A DNA stretch of 64,000 nt from Beta vulgaris subsp. vulgaris (GCF_026745355.1 NC_079206.1:12368779-12432778); one strand, 5' to 3'; shown: positions 23,481 to 37,680, counted from the first letter of the stretch. Program-made: numbers and translations. Notes: a model not told the origin generated them from the letters alone.

Positions 23481-26400
23481 CTAACAAGATTGCCTTAATT
23501 GGTATTATTGACTTTAAGCACAAACCATCATTTCTTTAATGAGAAATATAGGACACTTGCCAAATAGAGAGATGAATTTTGTTTTGCAATTTAAATTGTT
23601 AACATGGATCTAGGTTGGTGGGCAGCATTGTGATGATCTTGTATTGAAGAATACACTCAAGGATCCAACTACGCCCTCTTTTCTTTAAACCCACATATTG
23701 GTTAATTTAGAATAGTTTCAACTTTGAAGGGTCTCTCTCTACAGGAGTCTACTTATAACTTCTTACATAGATAAATGAAAAGAGGTGGTAATATAAGAGG
23801 GGAGAAAAGAATCTTTCTTCAAAGTGAAAATAATCTCTTTCTTTCAACATGTGAACTAAATCATAAGTTTATGGCTTATTTGATGCTCTTAAAGTTGGGA
23901 CTAGTCCGATTAATTGATGGTTGAGACTATTCTGAGTTAATTTATTAGTTGGGATTCTTTTAGAAAAGTAGACACAGTTGGATTTATTGGTGTCAATTTT
24001 TCCTTCTACTTAATGGATGGTTAACTTATTTGCATCATTGATCTTAGCTAGTAGTTTTCTCAGGGTAAAGATTGAGATATTATTTCTGTATGTCATGATT
24101 TTTTAGATTATTGGTTCAGTATCTAGAATATTGGTGCAGTATACTTATTCTCACTGAAAATCTCCTCTTGCTTGTTTTTCCCCTGTCCAGGCAGACACAC
24201 CACACGCTCACAATTGTCCCTCGTTCTCCTTTGCTTCTTGCTGTCCTCTGTCCTATGTTGAAGAGTTGAAGACCTATACTGAAATTCCTAGTTTCTACCT
24301 AATTTCTGGAAATTGTGGATAAAAAGTATCATGGAAAAACCAAAGTCTTGTGCAAATTACTTGCCATCTCACCCACTTAATCTCACGGTTACGAAAGCTT
24401 AGGATCCTTCTTCATTAACTCTATTTTACCAAGATTAATAAGAAGTTGAAATGAATAGGAGGACGTAAATATCAAGAAGAAGACGAATCTATCTGAAAAT
24501 TCTAACAACATTTCCTTTGCAATCACAGTAATACCTTTCACCGTCTTTGGAAGATTTTATTCACCTTCGATACCCTTCCAACTCTAAAAGCATTTGCTAT
24601 TCCTATTAATGACCTGGATTATACTATAGCTTTATATGCGCTTGTGCTTTTGGTACTAGGTAGATTGTTCTGGCTTGGTCTTTCGGTGAATATCTCACTT
24701 ATGTATTTTAATCTTATTAGTAGGCATTGTAGTTCATAAAAATAATCAGTACCTATTAGTATGACCACATGCTCACATATCTAGTGTATTTCAGGATTGC
24801 TTTCTGCTCTATATTCTATCTTATCGGATCTTTAGGCTGATAATCTATCATAGTATCCTGATTAGTGTGTTTGATAGATTGTTTTGGTATCTGGTTTTAT
24901 TATACCATGCAAACACGTACAACATCATCTATCTAAATTATTTTCCTTCTCCGTTTTCAGTTCGAAGTTTAATGAAAGTTTTTATTGCTCATGTAGTTTT
25001 AGTTGAAATTAAAATCAAGTTTGGTTGGAGACTAAGATAGGGTGCTGCAGACAAGAGTAACAATTCCATCAAGCAAAGAACCAATTTGTGATTTTATCTA
25101 AAAAACTTGAATGAGTAAGTGATTCTCATTATGAAGCATGTTGCCAAACGCCAAAGGTTAGAACTTAGAAGTGTACAAATACCTCGTAAATGGGAACCTG
25201 AACACTACACATAAAGCTAAGAAATAATTGCCAATTCTTCTCTGCAGACCACCAAATTGCAAAATATTTCAGTTCTTGTACTTTGACAAGCTATCTATTT
25301 TTCAACCTCCTTTCAGAGCTACCTATATGTCCTTGACATTGCTTAGTCTAAACATGTTTCAAAGATAGAGTACTTCACTGGCTCTTTTTCTGGGTTTGCA
25401 AAGCCTGTACCTACTCGGAAAATGAAGTTCCTCCTCTTGAGATAGTCTCTTGTGGAAATTGTCTTCTTCTAGCTGCCTTAGGTGAGAAAGATAACGCTTC
25501 TTTTGGGTTCTCAAAACTCTAAATAGCTTTCAAGCAAAGCTTGTGTTCTGTGGTACAAAGGTGGGGAAACCCTTTTTCTGTGGCGAATTTTCATGTTCCT
25601 TTCTTGCTACTTTTTCATGGCATGACTTGAGGTGAGTGGAAAAGCGTAGACTTGTGGACTGTGGTGTTACGATGTCAATGTCTCATTACAGTATAAAATG
25701 TAGAAGATGAGCATCTACTGTCTTTTGGTGTGCTCATGGATGATAGGCTTTACCAAAGCTAACAAAAGAGTGAGGTTTTCTTGATACGATGTATGCATTT
25801 TTTTTTCCCATAGGCTCTTGGAAACAAATTGGATTCATACACAAGCCTAATATCTATTCACAAGCCTATATCTATCTAGGTTTCTATATATCTTTTAGTA
25901 TATGTTAAGTTATGATGGGAGCAATCATCCCTATCGTATTTCATTCTTGTCTATACTACTTGCATAAGTTTTCTTTATTAAAAGTAAATAAATCTGCTAG
26001 GTGCTGGCCGCTGGGCTATAATATTGAAATCACGTCAACTATTATTGAGTGCATTGGTGACTAAAATGCGGTCTTGGTGTTGCTTGGATTTATATTTCTG
26101 TTTCCTGAGACCTTACTTTCTTTCATTGTTTCTTTGATAATTGAACATATCCTTCATAGGAGATAGGAACGATTATGGATCGCATGGAGATCTCGATTAC
26201 ATAAATTTTTGGGTATGTATAATTGAGATCAGTGGGGCAAAATTATGAACTTACTATGCCAATGGCCACAGTGACAGTTTCCCTTTGTAAACTTGGAGTT
26301 CTTGGTTTCATTCACTGTTAATTACATGTTCCATGATGAATTGGCTGAACTTGCAATTAGAGTTACATTTATGATTATCTGGTCCTCAATATTCTGTCTC

Positions 26401-29400
26401 ACTACTCACCAGCATAATGTGCTGCTTTATCATTGACCGGGATGGGATGACAAAGAATGTTTTGATCATGAACCATGTAATAATTTCTGTAACTGTATAT
26501 AGTTAAAGAAAAACCATACATTCAGAATGTCAATGTGTATAGTTGAGTTTATTATGCACAGAGACTATCATATGATTTATGGTATTAATTGAGTTATTTG
26601 AAGTCCAATTATCATCTTATGTTCTGAATTTGTACAAAAGATATCTATCTGTATATATTAACATTCTGTCTCCTCAAGGATTGACAAGAGACCGAAATTA
26701 ATTTTCTGTAGTTCTCTGCTTCTCATTGGTTAGCCTAACAAATAACAATTCCTCAACTCAATGTTTTTCGCAGTTCGTGGTAGTCTAGAAAGATCAATTC
26801 CTTATGCCAGTTGCACTAGTCCTTCATAGTTATATAATGCATATTGCACACGATTGATATCAATTTATTAGAGTGGATCAATTCGCAAAATTGCATGTTA
26901 TGACATATGAAAGTGGGATAGAGTAATAGGCATTGACGATATAAATGTAGCAAAATTCACGTCTCTTATTTTTTTGTATGCATGTTTATCATTGTTATTA
27001 TGCATATACATATAGTAGATACTATTCCTTTCAGGTATTGTAATGCTTCTAACCAAAAATGGCTTTGAAGAATATTTTTTAGTAGCTATAGAATTAGATT
27101 TCGCGTACGATATATCTGGAAATTGGAATGACCATGACAATGGAAATGCTTTAATTTTTTAATCCATAAAGTTGTTGATGGGAGCTCTCAAGTCCTAGTT
27201 CCTGTTAAGCTAGTTGCCAATGATCAATGTACAAGGTAGAGGCTTGAATATCAAAAAGCCCCTCCTTTGGCTCTAGTATAAAGCTAATCATGGTTTTTCT
27301 TAAGAATAAAATACTACTAAAAGAGGTCATTGGACAATAGATGTTAGTATACCTAGAGGTTAATATTGATGGGTATACATCTCATTGAAATCATTGTGCT
27401 AGCTTTACAATGAAGAGAAAAAGGGAGGATTTTGATTTAGATGAATGATTCTATGAGATTTGCATCTCAACTTTCTCATGCCGCCACTGCTGAAGGTGTG
27501 CTTTTGCTTTATGGTAAATGAATGGGCAATGAAGTTTTAATCATGTCAAAGCAATAAGCAAGTGTATCTCTTCATTTTTTTATATGAGTAGGCATGTGAT
27601 AGTAAGTGTATCTCACGTCACTAAGCATAGCTTTACTGCATGTTCATAGTCTATGAATATGGTCTAACTATTCCATTAGCATGATGAATTAATGCTCTTA
27701 TAGAAGGTAATTTTAGGCTATACACTATGGAATATGGATAAGACCTATATATATATATTAGTTATATGTTTCATAATAGGTTCTTAGACTATATGCTCGA
27801 GTTAACCTTTGAAGAATACTGAAGTGGGAGAATTGGTATTATGCACTCACTTCATGCTCTTATAAAGTTGGGTAGTTTTGTATAGACCTCTTAGTTTTTC
27901 AGTGATACTCGAATGGTGGCGTTTGTAAGTGATGGATTTTGTGCAAAATATGAGGTTCTGCTACCAGCTACTTTATGCAGAAAGTGAATAAGAATAAAGG
28001 ATATACGGAGCCTCTTGTAGATTCTCCAGTTTATAGAGTATATAATAAAGGTTATAGTGGAGTAATATGTAGCTATTTTCCCTGTTACTACCGACTTGAT
28101 GTAGATTGCATGATAATTACTAAGATTGAGCTCAGATATCCTTTGTCTTTTCTTGCTAAAATACTGAAACTTAGGATTTGAGACTCGGTGCGATATGACA
28201 GGTACCTAATTGTACACAGCTGATTCTACTGAGTCCGAGGAAAAGACTGCAAAGGATTCTATTTAAGTGATAAATTTGGTACTTGACAGGTGACTAGTGA
28301 TGTTCTTTCATATGTCCTTTTATTGTCTCTTTCGATGAAGATAAATGTAGTTTCTTTTTTTGTTTACTATTTGGAATTGAGTATGATGTTCTTATATGGA
28401 AAAGTGTTAAAATTGTTAATCATTTGAACCAAATACTATAAAAGCATCACTTAGTAGAGAGGTGGGAGTCAGGCAAAGTGAAGCCTGAATGGCCCAGTGT
28501 TAGACAGTTTAAGGGAAGAGGGTCATGCTGTCTTCTTCAGTGCAGCTTGCAAGCCAATTGGAGTAAAATTAAGACTCCAATTCTTTTTTGTTACTTTTCT
28601 TGTGCTTTCTGTTGTAGTGTACTAACATCAATACTGTTGGTCCCATGTTATGCTTCATACTACTGTATGTATACTAAGGGTATCGAACGATCGCGAAGAC
28701 AATCATCTTTTGCACTATCATTAATCTGATTGTTTTTAATGGTTCATGGGATATATTGTCCCACATTAGTTGCTAGAACCCTACAGGAATTCATTACAAG
28801 CTTAAGAAACTCCTTGTGTTCAAGGTTTTTATATTCTATGGAAAGTGGTTAAAAGGTTTTATTTCAACTTTTGTTATTTAACCGTTTGTGGGCATCACAA
28901 CCAACTGAAATTTATGAAATACCTTTTCTTTCTATTGTAAGATATCTAATTCTTAGATAAATTGTGCTACTTTTTGTATTTTGGGTATATCTATTGACTA
29001 TTGGTAGTACATTATAAGGATCAATTTGATGGAACATGTGGGACTGAGGATATTGTTGTTGATAATTTTTTCTTGGCTTCTAATGTTACATTCCGGTACT
29101 AGCAGTGAAGAAAATGGTAATGCAATTTGCCAAGTTGATGACCCATTGACTCCCTATATATTTTAATTAGGCAAGATAGAATATCTGCGGAAATTGTAGT
29201 ATTTGAAATAATATAGTGTTTCTCATTGGTTGTTGAAGAGCTTGTCGGGGATTTAATAGGCAGAATTAGGTAAAGAAATGATCTTTTGCTTTTTAGTTTT
29301 TCTATACTATTGTTGTTCAGCCTGACTATGTATTCTGACATCACAGGTGCAAAATTCACGTATTACTGGAAATATAAACTGGTTCTAAACAGCAAGTTGA

Positions 29401-31800
29401 TTATTCTTTTTAGTGCTGTGGTTAAACCTCTAATGCTTGCACACTGAATATTGTTAACGTGTGGCATTATCACTGTTTCCAAAAAAGTGTACAGGCTTCC
29501 TACTGATGGCAAATATTCTGTTGGTACAGAAATTTGAATTAGGAAAATGTAAGAGAAAAGTTAACATATGATTTGGGTGGTATGTGGTACAAGCCTTAAA
29601 CATTAGTGTAGAGTTGCATGTCATTTGGCACATTACTTTATAGTTCTGCTGGCTCATACCTTTGCTTTTCATCTCCATCTATGCCTTACAGAAAGACCAT
29701 ACCTATGTATCTCGGACTTAGGTACTCATGTAAGACAAGTACGTATTTAAGTGTCATACTCAACTATTATTTAATGAAAAGGTTCACTAATTTTGGCCCA
29801 AATTGAAGCGTCAAAGTGCCCATACCTATGTCAAAATAGTGATATTTGACACAGGTATTTGCGGTAAGGTAACATAAAAAGTCCGAGTAATACAATATCA
29901 TATCAAATAAGGTGGATCTCATGGTTGCATGTCTGTATGAGTATTTATTGATTAGTGGGTTGTGAAATGAGGTGATCACTTGAGCACCTTTCCCTTTCTC
30001 TCATGTGGTGCAGCTTCTTTCGCTTTGCTTATGCTCATCAGTGAAGATAGTGTGGTTGTTGAGAGAGTCAACTACTCTCTATCCAGAATGACAATTTAAG
30101 CTCTAGATAGCCGTGGACCACTTAATTCTTATGTCTCTAATGTCTTCGAGTTGAGGTGCGAGGACTTTTGTTCTTATTTAAGTACATGCTTATTAAATCC
30201 TCGAAGATTAAAAGAACCTCTATCCTTTTTTCTCTGAATGTTTGATGGGGGAGGGGGTATCACATACTCCCGCACTAACGCACTTTATGTTTTGTGTGCC
30301 TGTGCGTACTGTTGGACTATTTTTCACGCTCTGGTCCAACAGCTCAATAATTAGAATGCTATAGAGTATGGACCCATTGACCTTGTGCAAGCAATAAAGT
30401 CAAATCTTGTACTTGCTAGTGAGTATTTGAACCTTATTAAGAGGATTTACCGGCTTTTTTCTTTCCATATAGAAGGTGTATCTACATACCCCCTTGTGCA
30501 CTATCATGGAATTTCTGCTCTATTATTTTCTTATTTTCATATGGGTGGGTGGGGTGTTGTCAAGGATAATAGTGGAATCATAGATAATGATGAAGCACAA
30601 AAACCTAAAATCGCGGTGTATTGCTGATTGGTCTGTGTAATCAACTCTGAGTTCCTGCTGTCATCAGTTTTCGCCCATATTCTAATTTCTATGGCTGCTA
30701 AAAATTATTCGGATATGATTCTTCCCAAGAAAAGCCTCTAATAACAGAAAATAAGTTTGCTTGGTGTTGATTATGCATTATTAGTTTACTCCAACTTGTG
30801 TATTCTAGGTGGGAATTTTTCTCCTTGGTATGAGGAAGCAGTATTTGAACTACCGTTGCTGTTAGTGATTCCCCTTTTATCGAAGCCTTGTATAGAAACT
30901 GAATGAACATTACAGTTAACTTTCCCACCAGTTGATAGTTTGCAAAAGTTTATTGCCTTGTGGGCTGTATTGATGCGCTCCTGGAAAAGGGATTATGCTA
31001 ATTGTTCTTTTACGAAACTGAATAGTCAAGTGACCTTTCATAATCAGTGATTAAGAGATCCATGGATGACTTTTGGAGTTTAATTATTGTGAGATAGGAG
31101 GTGCACTCATCTGTTTCTTATAAAATTTTCCTTGTTTTCCTCTTCATCTCTGTTTTTCTTCCTTACTTTTTACTTCCAACTTTTTCCTTACTGCTATAAT
31201 TGATCTGTTAATGACCAAATCTAAAATTGGATGCTGAAAAATTGGGATTCTTGGACAAAAAAGGGTAACAGTAAGAATGAAACAAATACTTAGTTATTCT
31301 GTTAGATATATTAATCTTGATACAGTTAGATCAATGTTCATTCAGGTGGATTTACGACGCATGCAGCATAGTGTAAGCTTGGTTTTTATCTCCACAACTA
31401 GTATTAAATACTGGAGTAAGAATCAACTCATGCTCCTTGATAAGTCTTTTCTGGAGGAAATTTGTTTTTTCAATTGCTTTAGCAAAAGGTTTTGATGCTT
31501 CTTAAAGATTGAGTCAAAGTCGCAGTTCTTTCATTGTGATTCCCTTAGCAAGCTCTTGTTCAAAATATTTGGACTTTATATTCACATCTGCTGCATGTTT
31601 CTCCCATTAAAAAAACATCTATCAAGTTATCGGGGCCAGAAAAAGGTGTTCAGAAGAGAGTTTTATCTTTAGGAATTCAGGAACCAGTCGAAAGTGGACC
31701 ACTATGCATTTCCAATTTCCAATAGTCCCAAAGTTTCTTCTTTGTGTTGTTTCCTCAACCTTAAAAAAAAAGGGAACCCCTCTGTCTTTTCTCTCTTTAT
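23481..31800. other. Long gene-poor interval
   Basis: Over 8 kb of AT-rich DNA between the LINE remnant and the transporter gene. I find no conserved protein motif, no tRNA-like fold and no clear transposon ends. Short open frames occur at chance length. A possible small exon at 26160-26212 (see the entry for 20067-22049) is the only coding-like signal. This could include an unrecognised non-coding RNA gene, long introns of a gene I cannot read, or very old transposon DNA. Confidence 0.45.
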
Positions 31801-31805
31801 GTTCC

Positions 31806-31814
31806 TATATATAG
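31806..31814 (+). promoter_or_regulatory. Probable TATA box of the CAT gene
   Basis: TATATATAG lies 73 nt before the start codon at 31887, leaving room for a short 5' leader. A pyrimidine-rich run (CCTCTGTCTTTTCTCTCTTT) sits just upstream. Confidence 0.5.
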
Positions 31815-31886
31815 AGGAGACATATATGTGCTTGCTTCAACTTCATAGAAGCCAAAAGATTTGGATTTCGTGATCAGTTCAATATA

Positions 31887-34800
31887 ATGGAAAACGCGAT
31901 GAACCCTTCGAGCAACAACATTTGCTTTTGTAGCTGCCTGCACTCCCTCTCTCAAACACCTTATAAACTTAGGAAGAGACTGTTAGCTACATGGACCCCA
32001 GACCAGGAACTGAACCAAGTGAGGCTGAGGTCGGGTTCAGATATGAAACGAAAGCTCTCTTTGTTCGATTTAGTTGCTCTTGGCTTAGGAGGAATGCTTG
32101 GAGTTGGAGTGTTTGTCACCACTGGTCCTGTAGCTCGCTCTACATCTGGTCCTGCTGTCTTTATCTCCTACATTATTGCTGGAATATCGGCTCTCCTTTC
32201 TTCCATGTGTTATACGGAATTCTCCATCGCGATTCCTGTTGCTGGGGGTGCTTTCAGTTATCTGAGAGTGACCTTTGGTATGCAATTTTTTTAGTCAAAA
32301 CTTATCCTTGTGCTTTCTATGCCCTGTCATGATTTCTCTCCATATGGCCCTCAATAGACCTTTTCTCACTTTTTTCCCACCTTTTTTAACCATTTATGTG
32401 TAGGGGAGTTTGTTGGTTACTTAGCTGGTGCAAATATACTGATGGAATACGTGTTGTCTAATGCTGCGGTTGCAAGAAGTTTTACAGAATATTTTAGTGG
32501 TACATTCGGCGTGGAAGACCCCAACTCGTGGAGGATTGAAATTCATGGGTTTATTGATGGTTATAACAAGTTGGATTTCTCGGCAGTTGCTCTTATTCTT
32601 CTTTTGACTCTATTCTTGTGTCATAGGTATGTTCTTCAACTAGCTTATTAGAGTTGGTGCTTCGTAGCACCTTTACGTAGTACTATATTGTACTATCAAT
32701 ATTTTCTATCATCTCAAAAGGTCGTAGCAAGTTATGTATAGTAGCTGATCAAAAGTCTCTTGATATTGTTTTCTAAGTATGATGTGTTGATGACTATTTT
32801 GCAGTACTAAGGAGAGTTCGATGCTGAATCTTACAATGACAATATTCCATGTTATCTTCTTCGGGTTTATAATTATTGCTGGTTTTTTGATTGGGAATCC
32901 GAAGAACTTGGTAAGCTCTCCAGGAGGCTTAGCTCCTTTTGGTGTTAAAGGAGTGGTTGATGGAGCCGCCATAGTTTATTTCAGCTATATTGGCTACGAT
33001 TCCGTCTCAACACTCGCAGAAGAAATCAAAGATCCTTCAAGGAACCTGCCAGTGGGGATTGTGGGGTCTGTTCTTGTTGTTTCATCCATTTATTGTCTTA
33101 TGGGCTTGGCCTTGTGTGTCATGGTTCCATATAATGAGGTACTAATATTTTCAACTCTACTATTGAAACAGCAATTTTTTTTTCTTCTCAAAGCTTTCCT
33201 TTGGCATACTATAGGAGCCTTTTGGATGAGTATAACAACTAACAAACAACCGAAGAGATTTGAAGTCTGGTCTCAACAAGATACAGGGATTCAACTTTAA
33301 CCAATAGGCTATAAATTAATAGACGATCAAATCTCAGATGAGAGTTAAGGTCTCCCTGCAATGTTACATGGACTTATAGACTCGTATCAGATGAAGGACT
33401 TACTAGTTACTACATATCTTAATGCAATCTTTATAGGTTGGGTTTTTTAATTTATAGAAAGATGTTCTTACATATTTTCCATGTTAATGTTTATGTAGAT
33501 ATCAAAAAGAGCTTCATTTGCAATGGCTTTTCATAAGTTGGGATGGAAATGGGCAAGCCATTTTGTTAGTGTCGGTGCAAGTTTGGGGATTGTGGCATCC
33601 CTTTTGGTGGCTATGCTTGGCCAGGCAAGGTACCTCTGCGTTATTGCAAGAGCCAGGCTCGTGCCCGTGTGGTTAGCTAAGGTTCATCCTTCAACAGGCA
33701 CTCCCTTAAATGCTACTCTATTCTTGGGTCAGTAAATCCTTCTCAGTTACTTTCTCATCTCCCTGGTATCAATTTCTATGCCATTTAATTTAAAACTAAC
33801 CATCCATCTACTTGTATATAATAATTGACCGAAGTTGAAAACAATTTTAAGCTCACATTTTTTTCTCTACACTTTCCAATTCTGGCTTCAACTTAATCAC
33901 CCGGGAAGAAATGGGCTTTATGTAGCAAATGTTTTTGTCACTGTCAGAATATGCAGGTATATAAACGTTGTTGTTGGCGGTCTGCCTTGGTGGTACGGCG
34001 GGTTGTTTCTCTATCTCTTATATAGGTGATTTGGTCGACTTAAGTTTGCTTATAAGTCAATGATATCTCTTACGGGTTGTTTCCGAAATTGAATAAGCTC
34101 TTGTTATAGCCAGTGGATGGCCGTGAAGTCAGAAACTTTGTATTATAGTACTGAGAAGTCTGATTCATCACATAAGTATAGAGTTTGCTATTCAAGTCAA
34201 TCAATCGATTTTGAGCTTGGTTTCGGGTTATGCTCAAACATGTAGAAATATGGAAATGTAATTTTGGTCAAATAGGGCGGGGCTGTGGCCTACGGGGGCA
34301 TTCAAGTTATTCAATTTCGGTTAAGGCCAGGTTTAGATTTCTCTCGGTAACTTAAGGTCGGGTTAGACATTACCAACTCTTGGAAAAAAAAAAGTACTCC
34401 TTTTAGGCATTGAGAGTAGTATGCATGTAATTGTGCAATAGCAATTCGTGGTCAAAATATCATTATTCAACATTAGAGCAAGTAAACAATCATATTATAG
34501 TTGATTGATTCTTGTATTAACGTTTAACATCTGATAGTTTATAATAGAAATTCAACTTTTCTGTTTTTCCATTATAGGGATATGCACTGCGTCAATTGCT
34601 CTCTTCACTGACTTGGACATAGTGCTGGATCTAATATCTATCGGCACGCTCCTTGTATTCTACCTGGTGGCAAATGCTCTTATATACAGGCGCTATGTAA
34701 TAGTGAGCAGCAACCCGCCACTCCATATCCTACTATTCCTCCTCTTCCTCACAACTCTTTCTCTTGGTTTCGCGTTTTCATGGAAGTACGAGCAACAAAT

Positions 34801-35143
34801 GTGGGGATTACCTTTGTTTGGTGGGTCCTTGATCACCATAACCGCTATATTCCACTACACGGTGCCTTCGCGTAGGCAGGAGCTCGAGTGGTCAGTGCCT
34901 CTGATGCCATGGCCTGCTGCCATATCAATATTTCTCAATGTCTTCCTTATCACAACCTTGAAGATCTTGTCATTTCAAAGGTTTGGTGCTTGGACATGTT
35001 TCTTAATATTGTTTTATGTACTATATGGTGTTCACTCTACCTACCGCGCTGAGGAAATGGAAATAGAGATGGTAACAGAGATCAATGGAGCTGGCACAAA
35101 CTTGGGAGTTTCTCAGGAAAGAAAAATAGACATACAACATTAG
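31887..35143 (+). CDS. Cationic amino acid transporter, CAT6/CAT7-like, 5 exons
   Basis: Proton-coupled amino acid uptake carrier of the APC superfamily, CAT family. Exons 31887-32277, 32404-32626, 32805-33138, 33499-33727 and 34578-35143 have GT-AG borders and join to 1743 nt, 580 aa, a normal length. Visible: GLGGMLGVGVFVTTG (residues 66-80, the substrate-binding TM1 signature), YTEFSIAIPVAGGAFSYLR, GEFVGYLAGANILMEYVLSN, VDGAAIVYFSYIGYDSVSTL, EEIKDPSRNLPVGI, SLLVAMLGQARYLCV, HPSTGTPLNAT, then about four more membrane spans and PLMPWPAAISIFLNVFL. By recall, the wording is closest to Arabidopsis CAT6/CAT7 (endomembrane or plasma-membrane members), but which one cannot be settled here. No defect seen. 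The fourth intron (33728-34577) is the longest. Start: the first ATG, in frame with KRKLSLFDLVALGLGG. Confidence 0.94.
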
Positions 35144-35651
35144 AAACGACAACTACCTCGTTGTGCTTTAATGCCATTTTTTTGTGCTATTATTTAGTAT
35201 TATTATGGCGATAATCTTGAGCCATTTTAGTAGAAATCCACTCTTTCATACGCAACTGAAAGAAATTTCATGCTAGTATTGCTTCATATAAACTTCACTT
35301 TTGACTTTGTAATTGTAAATGTAGGAGTAAATTGGATGGATTAAATGTAAATTGGATGAAGTATTATTCAATGTCCAATTCCAATTTGAAATCTTCTAGA
35401 CTTAAATTTTTGACTCTCTTGTTATGTATTCTTTTTCTAACATATCTAGTCATATAATTTGAAAGATTCAAGTCCTTAATAGCAACAACTTTTCACCCAT
35501 TTTACTGAATATACTTACTTTTTTTTCTTGAAATTTTACTAAATATACTTCATAAGCAAATAAAAAACACATACTCTATCATCAAGACATCAACCATTCA
35601 AAACTATGAAATGGGTGAAACCTGAAGCATAGTTTTAGTGTAATAAATAGC
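35144..35651. other. 3' flank of the CAT gene
   Basis: AT-rich 3' UTR and spacer. No canonical AATAAA within the first 150 nt; no other feature seen. Confidence 0.5.
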
Positions 35652-35666
35652 ACTTTATCAACGCTT

Positions 35667-36038
35667 TTTTTTTGACATAGAGAAAATTTACATTAATTAA
35701 AAAACGGGATTACATCCTAAGGATAGTGCATCCATTATGAAAGACAAAGAAACTAAAACAAACTGAGCATTACATGCTCTTAAAGAACAAGTACTATAAT
35801 GTAAATAAATGAAGCTGGGAGAAATCTGCTTGCATTGGATGTCATTAAGGTTGGATAACTGGATGACTTTGTTGCTAATGGAAGAGGAGCGACAAAGACC
35901 TGAACCGAGGAGTGGGAAGGGTGGACCTACTTCACGATCGGGGCGACAAAGAAACTGTGAGTTGAGAAACTCGCAACAGAACCAAGTCACAATCCTTTGT
36001 GACTGAATACCCTGTGGAATGGGTATTTCTGACTCAAT
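35667..36038 (-). mobile_element. 5'-truncated LINE 3' end with target duplication
   Basis: On the minus strand the sequence ends GGATGTAATCCCGTTTTTTA, then TTAATGTAAATTTTCTCTAT and GTCAAAAAAAAAA, the usual 3' end of plant L1-type LINEs (TGTAATCC...TTAAT...TTTCTATGTC plus poly(A)). The flanks ACTTTATCAACGCTT (35652-35666) and ACTTTATCAATACTT (36039-36053) match at 13 of 15 bases, a plausible aged target duplication. No RT motif is retained in the 370 bp. Confidence 0.7.
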
Positions 36039-36183
36039 ACTTTATCAATACTTAAAGTAGTAAAATCGAGTACTATTTAAGTTGAATTATAAAAGGCAAA
36101 GATAAAGCATAAGAGTATTACATATTTACAAATTTTTCATTCAACTTATATAGTTCAGGCTTTAATGTGATCCTCATTCCAAA

Positions 36184-36749
36184 CAGGGCCGGTGAATGGG
36201 CTGTGCAAACAGACCCATTGCACAGGGCCCCCAAGTCAATAGGGCCCCCAAATCAGTTTATAATTATGTTGTTGTGATAGAATAGCAAAGGTTTATGTTG
36301 TAGCACATTGGTACTACCTTATAATGATTCCTTGTCTTTGTATTTAGTCAAGGGTTCAAATCCTACAAGGTAGCTTTTGAGCCCCTCTTTTTTCCTCTTT
36401 TATTTATATACAATCACACTAATAAAAGCAAGTATGCTTTTCTCAAAAAAAAAATCAAGTATCATTTCGTGGAAAATTACCAACTCTAGAAATTTATCTT
36501 TTTTTTTTTAACCAAATTAACTCTTAATATTTTTCATTTTTTACATTCAAGTTTTAAATAATGATAAAGATTTCTCATTCTTAGGTAGTATTTGTTTATT
36601 CTCAACTATGAATTTTGTCGTTTGAAATAACAAATATGACATTATATGCCTCGTGTGTATTTTCACATATGTCGTAGTTATATATTCTAAAAATTTTGGG
36701 CCTAAATTTAAAATTAACACAGGGTCCTGAATTGTTTAAGACGGTCCTG
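36184..36749. mobile_element. Non-autonomous hAT element, 8-bp target duplication
   Basis: The 8-bp ATTCCAAA is present exactly on both sides (36176-36183 and 36750-36757). The ends CAGGGCCGGTGAATGGG and (reverse, right) CAGGACCGTCTTAAACA are short imperfect inverted repeats of hAT type. The left subterminal region carries repeated GGGCCCCCAA. No transposase frame. A B-box-like GGGTTCAAATCC at about 36353 suggests a SINE fragment inside it. Confidence 0.87.
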
Positions 36750-36757
36750 ATTCCAAA

Positions 36758-37061
36758 TGACTACTGCCTAGACAATAGGCATCTTTGGTTCAAGAATCCA
36801 TTATAAGAACAAGAAGAATAGGTCTTCTATCTAATGAGAATTATTATATACTCTAAACCAACTAAATTTGGAGTAAACTGGATAAGGCCTACTTTAACTG
36901 GTTTTACTAGTTGAAACTGATTTATAATAATTAAAACTTAGTTTTAATGATCTAAACTGACTTTTGCTAATTGAAATTGTTTTTTAGTAATTCTAAAGTG
37001 TTTTATTTTATCTTTACCAGTCAAACTGTTTACTAAATGATAAACACTAAGTTTTACTAAT
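36758..37061. other. AT-rich spacer with degenerate AACTG-type repeats
   Basis: Recurrent phrases AAACTGATTT, TAATTAAAACT and TAATTGAAATTG suggest a decayed tandem repeat. No gene. Confidence 0.4.
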
Positions 37062-37068
37062 TATAATA

Positions 37069-37527
37069 ACGGATTTTTCACCATAAACCTCCGACAAGTT
37101 TTTTTATTCACCATATATCCTCGATGTTTTCAAAATTCACCGTATACTCCTCAATTTCTTGATAATTCACCATGTTCCCTTAATGATTAACGATTATCAA
37201 TTTTAGTAATCATTAATCCTTGATTTCATTACTACACCTTATTCATCCCTATTTTACTCATTTACGCTAACAAATTAGCATTGAAACACATTAGGCCAAA
37301 TAAGAAGCAATAGATGGTGTTCAATTACGGCTAACGACTCAAATAGGGGTTAATTAGGATTTGGTAACAGAATTAGGGGTTAATGATCAAAAAAGTTGAT
37401 TATCGTTAATCATTAAAGGTACATGGTGAATTATCAAGAAATTGAAGAGTATACGGTGTATTTTGAAAACATCTAGGGTATATGGTGAATAAAAAAATTT
37501 GTCGGGCGTATATGGTGAAGAATCCGT
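37069..37527. mobile_element. Foldback MITE with long inverted arms
   Basis: The left half (ACGGATTTTTCACCATAAAC ... TTCACCATATATCCTCGATG ... TTGATAATTCACCATG) is matched in reverse by the right half (CATGGTGAATTATCAAG ... TATATGGTGAATAAA ... GGTGAAGAATCCGT). The arms run for well over 100 bp with substitutions. TATAATA occurs on both sides (37062-37068 and 37528-37534). Superfamily uncertain. Confidence 0.8.
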
Positions 37528-37564
37528 TATAATAAGCTTAAATTTATGTTTTGAAACCACCAGT

Positions 37565-37680
37565 CTAAGGATGTCTTAGCCTAGTGGTTAAGATTGAGGT
37601 GTAGTTCATAGATTCGAATTCCTCCTCCCCTTTTTTGTACTACCTTCGTGGCTTATATGGATAAAAAGGAAAAGTCTTGC
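37565..37680 (+). mobile_element. Probable tRNA-derived SINE
   Basis: An A-box-like TTAGCCTAGTGGTTAAG and, about 30 bp later, a B-box-like GATTCGAATTCC are arranged as in tRNA-related SINEs. No clear target duplication or A tail, so the right border is a guess. Confidence 0.5.
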
